In this document: piece by piece, positions 16,529-25,963 of the stretch
Position numbering within the stretch: the stretch's first letter is position 1
Layout: each line of letters begins with the position of its first letter
Made by a program: the position numbers and the translations under genes
DNA from: Pontibacter roseus DSM 17521
GTDB taxonomy: Bacteria > Bacteroidota > Bacteroidia > Cytophagales > Hymenobacteraceae
NCBI RefSeq assembly: GCF_000373265.1
Contig: NZ_KB890769.1
Location: 1 to 64,000 of the forward strand
Length of the DNA stretch: 64,000 nt
Direction: 5' to 3'
The notes under the pieces: model-generated
What the model saw: the letters and a program-made list of their open reading frames with translations, nothing else
The model's database searches: none
What the model was told of the DNA's origin: nothing

Positions 16529-18367
16529 ATGAAGACTTATCTCCGGATACTGCAGTTCGCAAGACCTTACGGCCGCTTCGTGCCGCTCTATACCATCTAT
16601 ACCGTGCTGGGCATTGTCTTTGGCTTGTTCAACTTCACGCTCCTCATTCCGCTGCTCAACGTGCTCTTCGGTAAAGTAGGCACTGCTGATGCCGCCGTCA
16701 TGATTACCACGAAACCGGAGTTCAGCCTGTCCATCGATTTTCTGAAGGACTTCTTCAACTTCCATTTCGGACAGGCCATATTGGAGTATGGCCGCAAGGG
16801 AGCGCTGTTGTTTGTCTGCATCATCATTACCTGCTCCGTTTTCCTGTCCAACCTGTTCAAGTACCTGGCGCTGCGCGTAATCGGGGCGCTGCGGGCGCAT
16901 GTGGTCAAGAAAATACGCCATGCCACTTATGAGCGTGTGACCCAACTGCACTTGGGCTATTTCAGCAACGAGCGCAAAGGCGACCTGATGACGCGCATGA
17001 CGGTGGACATACAGGAGGTGGAGAACTCCGTGGTGAACACCATGACCGTGGTCATCCGGGAGCCGATTTCCATCATCGCCTTCTTCGTGGTGCTGTTCAC
17101 CATGTCCGTGAAGCTCACGCTTTTCACCCTGATTCTTCTCCCGCTATCCGGCTTGCTCATTGCAGGTATAGCCAAGCGTCTCAAGCGTGCGGCGCAGCAA
17201 GGGCAGGAGTCTCTGAGTTTCATCCTGACTATCATCGACGAGACGCTGAGCGGCATACGGGTCATCAAGGCTTTCAACGCGGAGCCGTACATCCTGGACA
17301 AGTTTCACCAGCAGAACGACCTTTACGCCCGCATTCAGCGCTCCATCGCCAACAAGCGCGACTTGGCCTCCCCTTTCTCGGAGTTCATGGGCGTGACGGT
17401 AGTAGCCTTGCTCCTATACTTTGGTGGCACCATGGTGCTGAACCAGGAGTCGGAACTGGACGCCGCGGCTTTTATCACTTACATCGTGTTGTTCTCGCAG
17501 GTGCTGGTGCCGGCCAAAGCCATGTCGGCCGCCTTTAGCAATATACAGCGCGGCCTTGTGTCGGGTGACCGCATCCTGAGCGTGATTGATACCGTGCCGG
17601 CTATCCAGAATAAGCCAGACGCGAAAGTGCTGCCAGAGTTCCGGCACGAGATAGAGTTCCGAAACGTCAGCTTCAGCTACGGCGACCATAACGTGCTGCA
17701 AAATATCAACCTGACCATCGAGAAAGGCAAGACCATTGCGCTGGTGGGTCCATCCGGAGGAGGCAAGTCTACTCTCGCCGACCTGATACCGCGCTTCTAC
17801 GACCCTACTGCGGGCGCAATCCTCATTGACGGCCACGACATCCGGGACTATACCATGGAATCAGTGCGGGACAAAATGGGCGTGGTGACGCAGGAATCCA
17901 TCCTCTTCAACGACACTATCTTCAACAACATCGCCTTTAACAAGACCGATGCCACCGAGGAGGAAGTGATAGCCGCCGCCAGAATCGCCAATGCTCACGA
18001 GTTCATCATCAAGACACCGGACGGCTACCAGACCATGATTGGTGACCGCGGCGGACGTCTGTCTGGCGGGCAGCGCCAGCGCCTGAGCATCGCGCGGGCC
18101 ATACTCCAGAACCCGCCCATCCTCATATTGGATGAGGCGACCTCGGCCCTCGACACCGAGTCGGAGAAGCTGGTGCAGGAAGCCCTGACCAACCTGATGA
18201 AGAACAGGACCTCCATTGTGATAGCTCACCGCCTGAGCACCATCCAGCATGCCGATGAGATTGTAGTTTTACAACAGGGACAGATAATTGAGCGCGGGTC
18301 GCATGAGGAGCTGCTGCAGCACAGCGGATTGTACGCAAAACTCACCCAGATGCAGCTGGTGTCCTAG
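16529..18367 (+). CDS. ABC transporter ATP-binding/permease protein, MsbA-like lipid exporter
   Basis: A 612-residue half-transporter that works as a homodimer in the inner membrane. Six membrane helices occupy residues 1-340. The nucleotide-binding domain follows, with Walker A GPSGGGKST at about 407-415, the signature LSGGQRQRLSIARAIL near 512, Walker B ILILDEATSALD and the H-loop IVIAHRLST. The layout is that of MsbA and relatives, which flip lipid A core or other lipids. Neighbours (Wzi-like barrel, heptose isomerase) support an envelope role, but the substrate is an inference. The ATG at 16529 fits the first helix. Confidence 0.9.
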   Translation: MKTYLRILQFARPYGRFVPLYTIYTVLGIVFGLFNFTLLIPLLNVLFGKVGTADAAVMITTKPEFSLSIDFLKDFFNFHFGQAILEYGRKGALLFVCIIITCSVFLSNLFKYLALRVIGALRAHVVKKIRHATYERVTQLHLGYFSNERKGDLMTRMTVDIQEVENSVVNTMTVVIREPISIIAFFVVLFTMSVKLTLFTLILLPLSGLLIAGIAKRLKRAAQQGQESLSFILTIIDETLSGIRVIKAFNAEPYILDKFHQQNDLYARIQRSIANKRDLASPFSEFMGVTVVALLLYFGGTMVLNQESELDAAAFITYIVLFSQVLVPAKAMSAAFSNIQRGLVSGDRILSVIDTVPAIQNKPDAKVLPEFRHEIEFRNVSFSYGDHNVLQNINLTIEKGKTIALVGPSGGGKSTLADLIPRFYDPTAGAILIDGHDIRDYTMESVRDKMGVVTQESILFNDTIFNNIAFNKTDATEEEVIAAARIANAHEFIIKTPDGYQTMIGDRGGRLSGGQRQRLSIARAILQNPPILILDEATSALDTESEKLVQEALTNLMKNRTSIVIAHRLSTIQHADEIVVLQQGQIIERGSHEELLQHSGLYAKLTQMQLVS

Positions 18368-18495
18368 CAGGAATAGCGTTTTAATGGTACGAGTACTTGC
18401 TTTAGCGTAAATTTTGGAGCCATCGCTTCGGGAAAGTCATACTTTTTTCATAGTTTAGCCCGACCCGTTGTTGCACCAAAACCTATGTTCAAAGC

Positions 18496-18834
18496 ATGAA
18501 AACACTTAAGACAGTCTCGGATGCAGTGGCATTCTGCTATGCCGTGTTTATAGCACTTTTGCTGACCAACCTGCTAGACCAGAATGCCATCTTCAGCATC
18601 ACCACAGAAGAACAGACACTCATCCTATATAAATCACTGGGCGCGATTGGCGCAGGGCTCATGCTGCTGAAACTCTGGATTGGCAAGCTCTACATTGCAT
18701 CGCTCCGATACGACCGCCACATGGCGCAGGTAAAGATAAATGAACTAAAAGCCGATTTGTATGAGCGCAAGCAGGCTTTCAGAAGCAACAGCTACAGAGA
18801 ATCCAGAATGGAGATGGCTGTAGCCAGTAACTAA
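18496..18834 (+). CDS. small membrane protein with C-terminal coiled-coil, unknown function
   Basis: A 112-residue protein with two hydrophobic helices (about residues 9-27 and 44-66) and a charged, probably coiled-coil tail (70-100, with MAQVKINELKADLYERKQAF). I recognise no family. It ends 9 bases before gmhA, so the two are probably translated from one mRNA. Confidence 0.7.
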   Translation: MKTLKTVSDAVAFCYAVFIALLLTNLLDQNAIFSITTEEQTLILYKSLGAIGAGLMLLKLWIGKLYIASLRYDRHMAQVKINELKADLYERKQAFRSNSYRESRMEMAVASN

Positions 18835-18843
18835 CCACAACAC

Positions 18844-19416
18844 ATGACCGACCTAATAGTAGCGGAACTGAAACAGGCGCAAGAGACGCTTGCCAACTTT
18901 ATAGCCGACCCAGCCAACATTACCTCCATTGAGAAGGCGGCCACAGCCATGGCGGATGCGGTCACTGCAGGCGGCAAAATACTGTCGTGCGGCAATGGCG
19001 GCTCCATGTGCGATGCCATGCACTTTGCTGAGGAACTCACCGGCCGCTACCGCGACAACCGTCGGGCTATACCTGCCATCTCCATTTCCGATGTCAGCCA
19101 CATGAGCTGCGTAGGCAACGACTATGGCTACGATTTCGTGTTTTCGCGCTATCTGGAGGCGCTGGGCAACCCAGGCGATGTGCTGCTGGCCATCAGCACC
19201 AGCGGCAATTCCTCCAATGTGCTCAAAGCCGCAGAGGCAGCCAAAGCCAAAGGCATGACGGTCGTTGGCCTCACCGGCAAGGACGGCGGCAAGCTGGCCC
19301 CTCTATGCGATGTAGAAATTCGCGTGCCACACATGGGCTACGCCGACCGCGTGCAGGAGATTCACATCAAGGTCATCCACATCCTCATCTTACTCATTGA
19401 GAAGCGACTGACGTAG
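18844..19416 (+). CDS. gmhA: phosphoheptose isomerase (sedoheptulose 7-phosphate isomerase)
   Basis: Converts sedoheptulose 7-phosphate to D-glycero-manno-heptose 7-phosphate, the first step to ADP- or GDP-heptose for LPS core or other surface glycans. The 190-residue protein is one SIS domain with the phosphate-binding [21 protein letters not shown] (residues 47-67) and [16 protein letters not shown] (near 118-133), and a C-terminal helix with [12 protein letters not shown]. The length is normal for GmhA. The genes for the later heptose steps are not in the window. Confidence 0.9.
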   Translation: MTDLIVAELKQAQETLANFIADPANITSIEKAATAMADAVTAGGKILSCGNGGSMCDAMHFAEELTGRYRDNRRAIPAISISDVSHMSCVGNDYGYDFVFSRYLEALGNPGDVLLAISTSGNSSNVLKAAEAAKAKGMTVVGLTGKDGGKLAPLCDVEIRVPHMGYADRVQEIHIKVIHILILLIEKRLT

Positions 19417-19448
19417 AAGGTATAGCCACCATACCTTTTTCGTTTGCC

Positions 19449-20081
19449 ATGCCACGCTTCGCCAGCCTTCTGCTACTACTCTTTACGCTGCACGCTTGCA
19501 ATACACTCAATAAGGAGGAGCAACCACAGGAAAGCGCAACGACTCCTGAGGTCACCCCTACTGCCCCATCCTCAGACATCCTTATTGTGCCGGGGGAGCG
19601 GGTGGGCCTGATAAAGCTAGGGATGACGCCGGAGCAGGTACACGGCATTCTGGGCAAGCCCGACGAAGGTGACGCAGCCATGGGAAAGGCGCTCTCCACT
19701 TGGCATACCGATTCAACCGCTACGAAACAGCACCAGCTGAACATCTTTTTTGTCAGGACGACCGTGGGGGAAGAGGAAACCATGAGAGCGCAGCAGATTC
19801 GCGTCACGTCACCAGACTTCGAAACGGCCGGCGGCATACGCACAGGTTCTCCGATTGACAGCATCCGAAGGGATTTTACACCGCTACACAGAACAGCCTT
19901 TTACACCAGGGAAAATCAGGAAACGGCATACCTGTTTGAGGCACCTGCCGATGGCATCAGCTTTGAGATAGTTTATCCAGACAGCATATGCGTCGCCATG
20001 ACAGTGCATGAAAAGCGTCTTTCTCCCAAAAACAGCTACCTTCCCGTCCACCCTACCCTGCGGTATTATGATGGGCAATGA
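19449..20081 (+). CDS. lipoprotein, unknown function
   Basis: A 210-residue protein with a lipoprotein signal: hydrophobic residues 6-14, then LHAC with the lipidation cysteine at residue 17. A low-complexity Glu/Pro/Thr linker follows (residues 20-43), then a globular domain (about 44-205). It contains GERVGLIKLGMTPEQVHGILGKPDE, which looks like the start of a BamE/SmpA-type fold (the G-M-T-x-x-Q-V pattern). That resemblance is a pattern match only. It starts 32 bases after gmhA and probably belongs to the same transcript. Confidence 0.75.
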   Translation: MPRFASLLLLLFTLHACNTLNKEEQPQESATTPEVTPTAPSSDILIVPGERVGLIKLGMTPEQVHGILGKPDEGDAAMGKALSTWHTDSTATKQHQLNIFFVRTTVGEEETMRAQQIRVTSPDFETAGGIRTGSPIDSIRRDFTPLHRTAFYTRENQETAYLFEAPADGISFEIVYPDSICVAMTVHEKRLSPKNSYLPVHPTLRYYDGQ

Positions 20082-20219
20082 GCCACCGCTTGTGTCTCTT
20101 TCTTGCTATACCTGAAAAAATTATACTTATGAGGCCGCTGCACCGGAATCAATTGCATGCAGCAAGTGTTCCGGCTCTAACTCAATCAAAAATCATCCTA
20201 TAGATTATAGCTCTATTGT

Positions 20220-21758
20220 ATGCTCATCAAGTCGTTTGGCAGTGCCGTGCAGGGCGTAAATGCCTATACCGTGACCGTAGAAGTAAGTGTAAGTGCCGGT
20301 GCCAAGTATTTTCTGGTAGGCCTCCCCGATAACGCCATTAAAGAAGGAGAGCAGCGGATAGAGTCGGCCCTAGCGCAGTACGGGTATAAGCTGAAGCGCC
20401 AGAAGACCATCATCAACATGGCTCCTGCCGACATACGAAAAGAAGGCTCTGCCTACGACCTCACCATTGCTATGGGTATGCTGGCCGCCTCCGGTCAAAT
20501 GGCGCCAGACAAGTTGTCGCAGTACATGATTATGGGCGAACTCTCACTCGATGGTTCGCTCCGCCCCATCAAAGGCGTGCTGCCCATTGCCATACAAGCC
20601 CGCAAGGAGGGCTTCAAAGGGTTCATTCTTCCCGCCCGTAATGCCAATGAAGCCGCCATTGTCAACAACCTGGACATCATCGGGGTGGAGAACATCAAAG
20701 AGGCCATCGATTTCCTAAACGGACAAGCCGACATACCGCCACTCCGCATAGACACCCGCGACATTTTCCAGAGCAACGTAGACCAGTATGCCGCTGACTT
20801 TTCAGACGTGCAGGGGCAGGAGAACATCAAACGCGCCCTGGAAATCGCGGCGGCCGGTGGCCATAATGTGATTATGATAGGTCCTCCGGGTGCCGGCAAG
20901 ACCATGCTGGCCAAGCGACTGCCCTCTATCCTGCCGCCCCTCTCCATGCACGAAGCGCTGGAGACAACCAAAATCCATTCGGTGGCCGGCAAGTTGGGTG
21001 AGGTATCTTCGCTCCTCTCTACCAGGCCATACCGCTCGCCGCACCACACCATTTCCGATGTGGCCTTGGTGGGAGGCGGTGGCATCCCGCAGCCCGGTGA
21101 GATATCGCTGGCCCACAACGGCGTGCTGTTCCTGGACGAACTGCCTGAATTCAAGCGTACCGCCTTGGAAGTGATGCGCCAGCCCCTGGAGGAACGGCGG
21201 GTGACCATTTCGAGAGCCAAAACCACCTTGGAATTCCCGGCCAACTTTATGCTGATTGCCAGCATGAACCCCTGCCCCTGTGGCTATTATAATCATCCGG
21301 TTAAAGAGTGTGTGTGCGGACCCGGCATTGTGCAACGCTACCTCAACAAGGTGAGTGGCCCGTTGCTAGACCGTATTGACCTACATGTGGAGGTGACGCC
21401 CGTTACGTTTGACGAGATGACCGCCACCCGCAAGTCAGAGGACAGCGGCACTATCCGCAGTCGCGTAGTGACGGCACGTGAGCTGCAGCGGGAACGTTTC
21501 AAAGACTTCGACCAGATTCATTCCAATGCTATGATGCCTTCCCAAATGGTGAAGGAGGTATGCCAGGTATCCGACTCCGGCAGGGCTTTGCTCAAGACGG
21601 CGATGGAGCGCCTGGGGCTCTCTGCCCGCGCCTACGACCGCATTCTGAAAGTAAGCAGAACGATTGCTGATTTGGCTGGAAACGAAGAAATAAAAATTGA
21701 ACATTTAGCAGAAGCTATCCAGTACCGGAGCCTGGATAGAGAGGGGTGGGCGGGCTAA
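20220..21758 (+). CDS. YifB family Mg-chelatase-like AAA+ ATPase (ComM-like)
   Basis: A 512-residue AAA+ protein. The N-terminal domain (about 1-170) has the ribosomal S5/Lon-like fold with GLPDNAIKEGEQRIESAL. The ATPase domain has Walker A GPPGAGKT at about 221-228, and the diagnostic segment CPCGYYNHPVKECVC, followed by GPLLDRIDLHVEV, lies near residues 355-390. ComM of naturally competent bacteria is a hexameric helicase that extends branch migration during transformation. YifB relatives are widespread, so this does not prove competence here. Confidence 0.92.
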   Translation: MLIKSFGSAVQGVNAYTVTVEVSVSAGAKYFLVGLPDNAIKEGEQRIESALAQYGYKLKRQKTIINMAPADIRKEGSAYDLTIAMGMLAASGQMAPDKLSQYMIMGELSLDGSLRPIKGVLPIAIQARKEGFKGFILPARNANEAAIVNNLDIIGVENIKEAIDFLNGQADIPPLRIDTRDIFQSNVDQYAADFSDVQGQENIKRALEIAAAGGHNVIMIGPPGAGKTMLAKRLPSILPPLSMHEALETTKIHSVAGKLGEVSSLLSTRPYRSPHHTISDVALVGGGGIPQPGEISLAHNGVLFLDELPEFKRTALEVMRQPLEERRVTISRAKTTLEFPANFMLIASMNPCPCGYYNHPVKECVCGPGIVQRYLNKVSGPLLDRIDLHVEVTPVTFDEMTATRKSEDSGTIRSRVVTARELQRERFKDFDQIHSNAMMPSQMVKEVCQVSDSGRALLKTAMERLGLSARAYDRILKVSRTIADLAGNEEIKIEHLAEAIQYRSLDREGWAG

Positions 21759-21799
21759 AGCATCTAACCTGCAAATTATTCATATATAGCTTATTACAT

Positions 21800-21828
21800 A
21801 AAGCGGCAGCTGTATCAGCTGCCGCTTT
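21800..21828 (+). terminator. terminator after the ComM-like gene
   Basis: A 13-bp perfect stem (21800-21812 with 21816-21828) with a 3-base loop, followed by a weak CTTGATTTC stretch. Confidence 0.75.
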
Positions 21829-22003
21829 CTTGATTTCAAGCCGCCTATTTTGCTAACAGTTTATTGCACCGTATTTCATCTGAGACAAACCTCTTTTTTA
21901 GACTTTTCTCCTGACCTTGCGTAATAGGCTACATCGGGATTAATAACACTAACAGGAAATGACCCGATTCATATTACCTAATTTAACCATCAAATTTACT
22001 ACT

Positions 22004-22591
22004 ATGAAGAAGACGATTTTATTACTTGTATTGGCGGTAACTACCATGGTTGCTGCTCATGCGCAAGGCCCGCGCATTGGTATCAGGGCTGGTGCCAACT
22101 ATTCTGGCTTCAGTGGTTCTGACGCCGATAACCTCGACAGGATATTTGGCGCACACGGTGGTTTGACTGCCAACTTCCCGATGACAACGGACAACTTTTT
22201 CTCCATCCAGCCGGAACTGCTTTTCTCTATGAAGGGTGCTGAGACAAGCGATGATGTGTTCAAGATAAAAGTAAATTACCTGGACGTGCCTGTGCTTGGC
22301 CGTGTGAATGCAGGCCCCCTGTATTTTGAGGCCGGTCCGCAGGTGTCGGTGCGTATAAGCGGCGACGTAGAGCAGAACGGAAACAACATACAGGACAACC
22401 TGGATGAATTCAAAAGAGCCAGTTTCGGGTATGCGGCTGGCGTGGGTTTGTCGGCTACCCCACTCGGTTTAAGCATTGGCGTACGCTATAATGGCGATGT
22501 TTCAAAGCTTTATGACGACAGCAGTGCACCAAATTTCAGAAACGACGTATTCATGCTAACGCTGGGCTACCTGTTCGGTGGCGCACAATAA
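22004..22591 (+). CDS. outer-membrane beta-barrel protein, PorT family (copy 1)
   Basis: A 195-residue protein with a signal peptide (MKKTILLLVLAVTTMVAAHAQ) and eight or so amphipathic strands. Family stretches are RIGIRAGANYSGF, FFSIQPELLFSMKGAE, YLDVPVLGRVNAGPLYFEAGPQ and GVRYNGD. The frame is open 15 codons further upstream, but the ATG at 22004 places the signal peptide correctly. It is the first of three related genes in a row on one strand, each with its own terminator. Members are abundant small barrels of Bacteroidota with mostly unknown cargo; PorT itself serves the type IX secretion system. Confidence 0.88.
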   Translation: MKKTILLLVLAVTTMVAAHAQGPRIGIRAGANYSGFSGSDADNLDRIFGAHGGLTANFPMTTDNFFSIQPELLFSMKGAETSDDVFKIKVNYLDVPVLGRVNAGPLYFEAGPQVSVRISGDVEQNGNNIQDNLDEFKRASFGYAAGVGLSATPLGLSIGVRYNGDVSKLYDDSSAPNFRNDVFMLTLGYLFGGAQ

Positions 22592-22624
22592 AGCATCCAT
22601 TAGTACAGAATAACTATGACATAG

Positions 22625-22652
22625 AAGACCCGGCTTCCGCCGGGTCTTTTTT
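22625..22652 (+). terminator. terminator of barrel copy 1
   Basis: A 10-bp perfect stem (22625-22634 with 22639-22648), loop TTCC, then TTTT. Confidence 0.9.
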
Positions 22653-22956
22653 GCTGTATGAACCAGTCTGCAGAGCCAGAATCTTATAAAGTGCCAGATA
22701 CACTTCCGCCTGCTATACCTAGGCACGACACAGTGAAACAATATGTGCAAAAATGACATTGGCACTTGCCGCCAGCCGCTATACCTGTGCCAGTTCTTTA
22801 CACTCAAAAAAATTTAGTGCAAAGTATAAATTTTATCTAGCTGATATTCAATATACTGTCGAGATACTGCTATGCAAGCTGTGTGAGGCAATCCAATAAA
22901 AGCATAATGCTGCACGTATATTGCTATGACGTACCATATTAACCAAACCAAAAATT
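22653..22956. other. intergenic stretch with no gene seen
   Basis: An A/T-rich leader region before barrel copy 2. It holds two CTATACCT words (22713-22720 and 22779-22786, to within a base) and no gene that I can support. Confidence 0.6.
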
Positions 22957-23619
22957 ATGAAGAAGTTACTAATGCTCGTATTCGCAGTGATGACTGCATT
23001 TGCCGCACAGGCCCAGACAGCCAGTTTCGGTGTCAGAGGCGGTGCCAACATCTCTAACCTCTCCGGCGACTTGCGCAACGAAGACCGCTTCGAGAACAAA
23101 GTGGGCTTCCATGGTGGCATCTTTGCCAACTTCGGTATAGTAGATGATTTTTTCTCTATCCAGCCGGAATTGCTCTACTCTTCCAAGGGTTTCAAGAACG
23201 AGGAATCAGAGTACACCGTCTTGAACCAAACCTACCGCAGAGAAGGCAAATCAAACTACAACTATCTGGACCTTCCGGTACTGGCTAAAATCAAGGCGGG
23301 CCCACTTTACTTCGAGGCTGGTCCGCAGGCCTCTTACCTGTTGAGCGTAAACAACGAGACCAAGACCTATATCAACGACAACCTGCAATCCACTAACCGG
23401 GACGAAAAGAGCAAAGAAGGTTTGTCTGAGTTTGAGGTAGGCTACGCAGCAGGTATAGGCTTCACTTCCCGCAACAACGCCATCAGCTTTGGTGTGCGTT
23501 ACAACGGCAGCATCAACGATTTTGTGAAGGAAGACGTGAACTTTGAAGGCGACCTGACGAACGCGCGTCACTCCCTCTTCATGGTGACCGTAGGCTTCGG
23601 CATCCCGACCAGCAGATAA
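22957..23619 (+). CDS. outer-membrane beta-barrel protein, PorT family (copy 2)
   Basis: A 220-residue paralogue of copy 1. Signal peptide MKKLLMLVFAVMTAFAAQAQ; shared blocks SFGVRGGANISNLSGD, FFSIQPELLYSSKGF, YNYLDLPVLAKIKAGPLYFEAGPQ and SFGVRYNGSINDF. The insert between strands (residues about 85-105 and 135-155) is longer and more charged than in copy 1, as expected for surface loops. It is followed by a strong terminator and so is an independent unit. Confidence 0.88.
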   Translation: MKKLLMLVFAVMTAFAAQAQTASFGVRGGANISNLSGDLRNEDRFENKVGFHGGIFANFGIVDDFFSIQPELLYSSKGFKNEESEYTVLNQTYRREGKSNYNYLDLPVLAKIKAGPLYFEAGPQASYLLSVNNETKTYINDNLQSTNRDEKSKEGLSEFEVGYAAGIGFTSRNNAISFGVRYNGSINDFVKEDVNFEGDLTNARHSLFMVTVGFGIPTSR

Positions 23620-23642
23620 TACTTGCCATACCTAGTGGTGCT

Positions 23643-23681
23643 AAAAAGCCCGCCTTGCCTTATGCGCAAGGCGGGCTTTTT
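23643..23681 (+). terminator. terminator of barrel copy 2
   Basis: A 16-bp perfect stem (23643-23658 with 23666-23681), whose 3' arm ends in TTTTT. Confidence 0.9.
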
Positions 23682-23771
23682 ACATTCTGCAATATAAGTA
23701 ACAGAGCCTCATAATCAACCAATTAGCAGGATAGAGAGTACAAGAAATACAGGCCACCTACTGTTCCCACT

Positions 23772-24440
23772 ATGAAAAAAGCACTCATCTTAAGTTTCCT
23801 GTTGGTTATGCCTTTATTAGCTGCACAGGCGCAGTACTACAGGTATGGCGCAAAGGCAGGCGGCGGTTTCTCCACAGCCGTGGGCAAAGACGTCTCATCA
23901 GACCAAATCAACCACCTGGCAGGTATACACGCAGGCCTTGTCTTCACCTACGAATTTGTTTCCCGGCTTGGCGTGCAGGCGGAGCTTAACTACGCTCGAA
24001 AGGGGTTTGTGTACGACAACTACAGGCGGGAGAACGATGCAACGATTCCTCCTGGAACAGCACTTGCCGGTGATTCACGGTTGGACTATATCGAACTGCC
24101 GCTCTTGGTCAAGGTACAAAAAGCGGCGCTCTTTCTAGAAGCAGGCCCTTATCTGGGCTATCTTCTCAACGTGAGCAGCGACGTCAACCTAGTCGAAACT
24201 GTCCTGACGGACCCTCCTGCTGTTCTGGAACCACGCAACTTCAGCCGGGAAGCCTTCAACAGCTTTGATGTGGGTTATGCTGTGGGTGGTGGCCTCATGT
24301 TGCAAAACGGATTCTTCATGAGTATACGCAACACAGGCAGCCTTCGCCCCTTCCCTAAAGAAGACCTGAAACAGCGCAACCTTGCTTGGCAACTCTCCAT
24401 CGGTTACCTGGTGCCGGCGCGCGGTTCATCGCCTTACTAA
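23772..24440 (+). CDS. outer-membrane beta-barrel protein, PorT family (copy 3)
   Basis: A 222-residue, more distant member of the same family. Signal peptide of about 20 residues ending AAQAQ; then YRYGAKAGGGFSTAVGKD, LGVQAELNYARKGF, LDYIELPLLVKVQKAALFLEAGPYLGYLL and a C-terminal strand ending in LSIGYLVPA. It converges on the dipeptidase gene and shares a terminator with it. Confidence 0.85.
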   Translation: MKKALILSFLLVMPLLAAQAQYYRYGAKAGGGFSTAVGKDVSSDQINHLAGIHAGLVFTYEFVSRLGVQAELNYARKGFVYDNYRRENDATIPPGTALAGDSRLDYIELPLLVKVQKAALFLEAGPYLGYLLNVSSDVNLVETVLTDPPAVLEPRNFSREAFNSFDVGYAVGGGLMLQNGFFMSIRNTGSLRPFPKEDLKQRNLAWQLSIGYLVPARGSSPY

Positions 24441-24447
24441 CTATAAA

Positions 24448-24490
24448 ACAAGCAGGGCCCGCCTTTCTCGGAAAGGCGGGCCCTGCTTGT
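24448..24490. terminator. bidirectional terminator between barrel copy 3 and the dipeptidase
   Basis: A 20-bp perfect stem (24448-24467 with 24471-24490) with a 3-base loop, sitting between two convergent genes. Plus-strand run-out is TGTTAGTT; minus-strand run-out is TGTTTTAT. Confidence 0.9.
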
Positions 24491-24503
24491 TAGTTGGCTA
24501 TAC

Positions 24504-25865
24504 CTATTTGCTCATCTCCGCATAGTACTGGTAGAACATCGGGATGGTCTCTATACCTTTCATGAAGTTGAAAACTCCGAAGCTCTCGTTTGGAGAGTGT
24601 ATGGCATCTGAATCCAAACCGAAGCCCATCAGCACCGAATCTAAGCCGAGTTCTGACTTGAACATGGCCACGATAGGTATGGAACCGCCGCTGCGCACCG
24701 GCACCGGCTTCACACCGAAGGTAGTTTCGTAGGCTCTTGCGGCAGCCTGGTAGGCAACCGAGTTTGTAGGTGTCACGACAGGCTCGCCGCCATGATGCGG
24801 CTTCACCAGCACACGCACACTTTTCGGTGCAATGCTTTCAAAATGCTTCTGGAACTTCTCTGTTATTTCCGCTGAAGTCTGGTTCGGCACCAGGCGCATC
24901 GATATCTTGGCAAAGGCTTTGGAAGGGATTACCGTTTTGGCTCCCTCGCCGGTATAGCCGCCCCAGATGCCGTTCACGTCCAGCGTCGGGCGTATGGAGT
25001 TGCGCTCCATGGTTGTGTACCCTGCCTCACCGTGTACGTCTGTCAAATCCAAAGCCTGCTTGTACTTCTCTAAATCAAAAGGCGCACGCGCCATCTCAGC
25101 ACGCTCCTCCTGGCTCAGTTCCTGTACGTTGTCATAGAAGCCAGGTATGGTGATGTGGTTGTTCTCGTCATGCATGGAGGCAATCATCTGGCACAGGATG
25201 TTGATGGGGTTGGCCACCGCGCCACCATACAAGCCTGAGTGCAAGTCACGGTTTGGCCCGGTCACCTCCACCTCCAGGTAGCTCATGCCACGCAGACCCG
25301 TCGTGATGGAGGGCGTGTCGTTGCCCAGCATACCTGTGTCTGAAATGAGGATTACGTCTGCCGCCAGCTTCGTTTTGTTGCCTTTCACAAAGGTAGCCAG
25401 GTTCTCGGAGCCTACTTCTTCTTCGCCTTCAATCATGAACTTCACGTTGCATGGCAAGGCGTTGTTCTGCATCATCACCTCGAAGGCCTTCACGTGCATG
25501 TACATCTGTCCTTTGTCGTCGCAAGCACCGCGGGCGTATATCTTGCCATCTTTGATGACAGGCTCAAACGGAGGCGAATGCCACAACTCATAGGGGTCAG
25601 CAGGCTGCACGTCGTAGTGGCCATATACCAGCACGGTCGGCAGCGCCGGGTCTATTATCTTGTCTCCGTATACAATTGGGTAGCCACCCGTTTCGCAGAG
25701 TTCTACGTTGTCAGCCCCTGCCTCGGTCAGCTTCTGTGCCACGTACTCCGCCGTACGCAACACATCTTGCTTGAACTTTGGGTCAGCGCTCACCGACGGA
25801 ATGCGCAGCATATCCATCAGCTCATTTATAAATCGATCTTTGTTGTCAGAGATATATTGGTTCAT
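24504..25865 (-). CDS. M20 family dipeptidase
   Basis: A 453-residue cytoplasmic metallopeptidase of family M20 (carnosinase/DUG1-like). The first metal histidine and bridging aspartate are seen in VYGHYDVQPADP near residue 80, the catalytic glutamates in IEGEEEVGSENL near 145, and further ligands in DTGML and the C-terminal HSPNESF. The lid/dimerisation domain lies at about 200-360. The length fits the dipeptidase group. It probably releases amino acids from dipeptides. It stands alone between two terminators. Confidence 0.92.
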   Translation of the reverse strand: MNQYISDNKDRFINELMDMLRIPSVSADPKFKQDVLRTAEYVAQKLTEAGADNVELCETGGYPIVYGDKIIDPALPTVLVYGHYDVQPADPYELWHSPPFEPVIKDGKIYARGACDDKGQMYMHVKAFEVMMQNNALPCNVKFMIEGEEEVGSENLATFVKGNKTKLAADVILISDTGMLGNDTPSITTGLRGMSYLEVEVTGPNRDLHSGLYGGAVANPINILCQMIASMHDENNHITIPGFYDNVQELSQEERAEMARAPFDLEKYKQALDLTDVHGEAGYTTMERNSIRPTLDVNGIWGGYTGEGAKTVIPSKAFAKISMRLVPNQTSAEITEKFQKHFESIAPKSVRVLVKPHHGGEPVVTPTNSVAYQAAARAYETTFGVKPVPVRSGGSIPIVAMFKSELGLDSVLMGFGLDSDAIHSPNESFGVFNFMKGIETIPMFYQYYAEMSK

Positions 25866-25896
25866 GGTGTATGGTTGTGTTCAGGCTTAAAGTTAC

Positions 25897-25929
25897 AAAA
25901 AAAAGCCACCCTTGTAGGAAGGATGGCTT
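25897..25929 (-). terminator. terminator after plsY
   Basis: An 11-bp stem with one mismatch (25903-25913 with 25919-25929), followed on the minus strand by eight T. Confidence 0.75.
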
Positions 25930-25963
25930 GTAAATGGTTTCAGTGGATAGTCTCCGGCTATAC

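Noticed and set aside
20143-20174. Hairpin CCGGAA...TTCCGG before the ComM-like gene as a terminator or riboswitch
   Set aside because: The stem is only 6 bp with a 20-base loop and no T tract; it may well be chance.
20220-21758. ComM-like ATPase as proof of natural competence
   Set aside because: YifB relatives occur in many bacteria that are not known to be competent, and no com pilus genes are in the window.
21959-22003. Longer start for barrel copy 1
   Set aside because: It would put 15 residues before a perfect signal peptide, which starts at the ATG at 22004.
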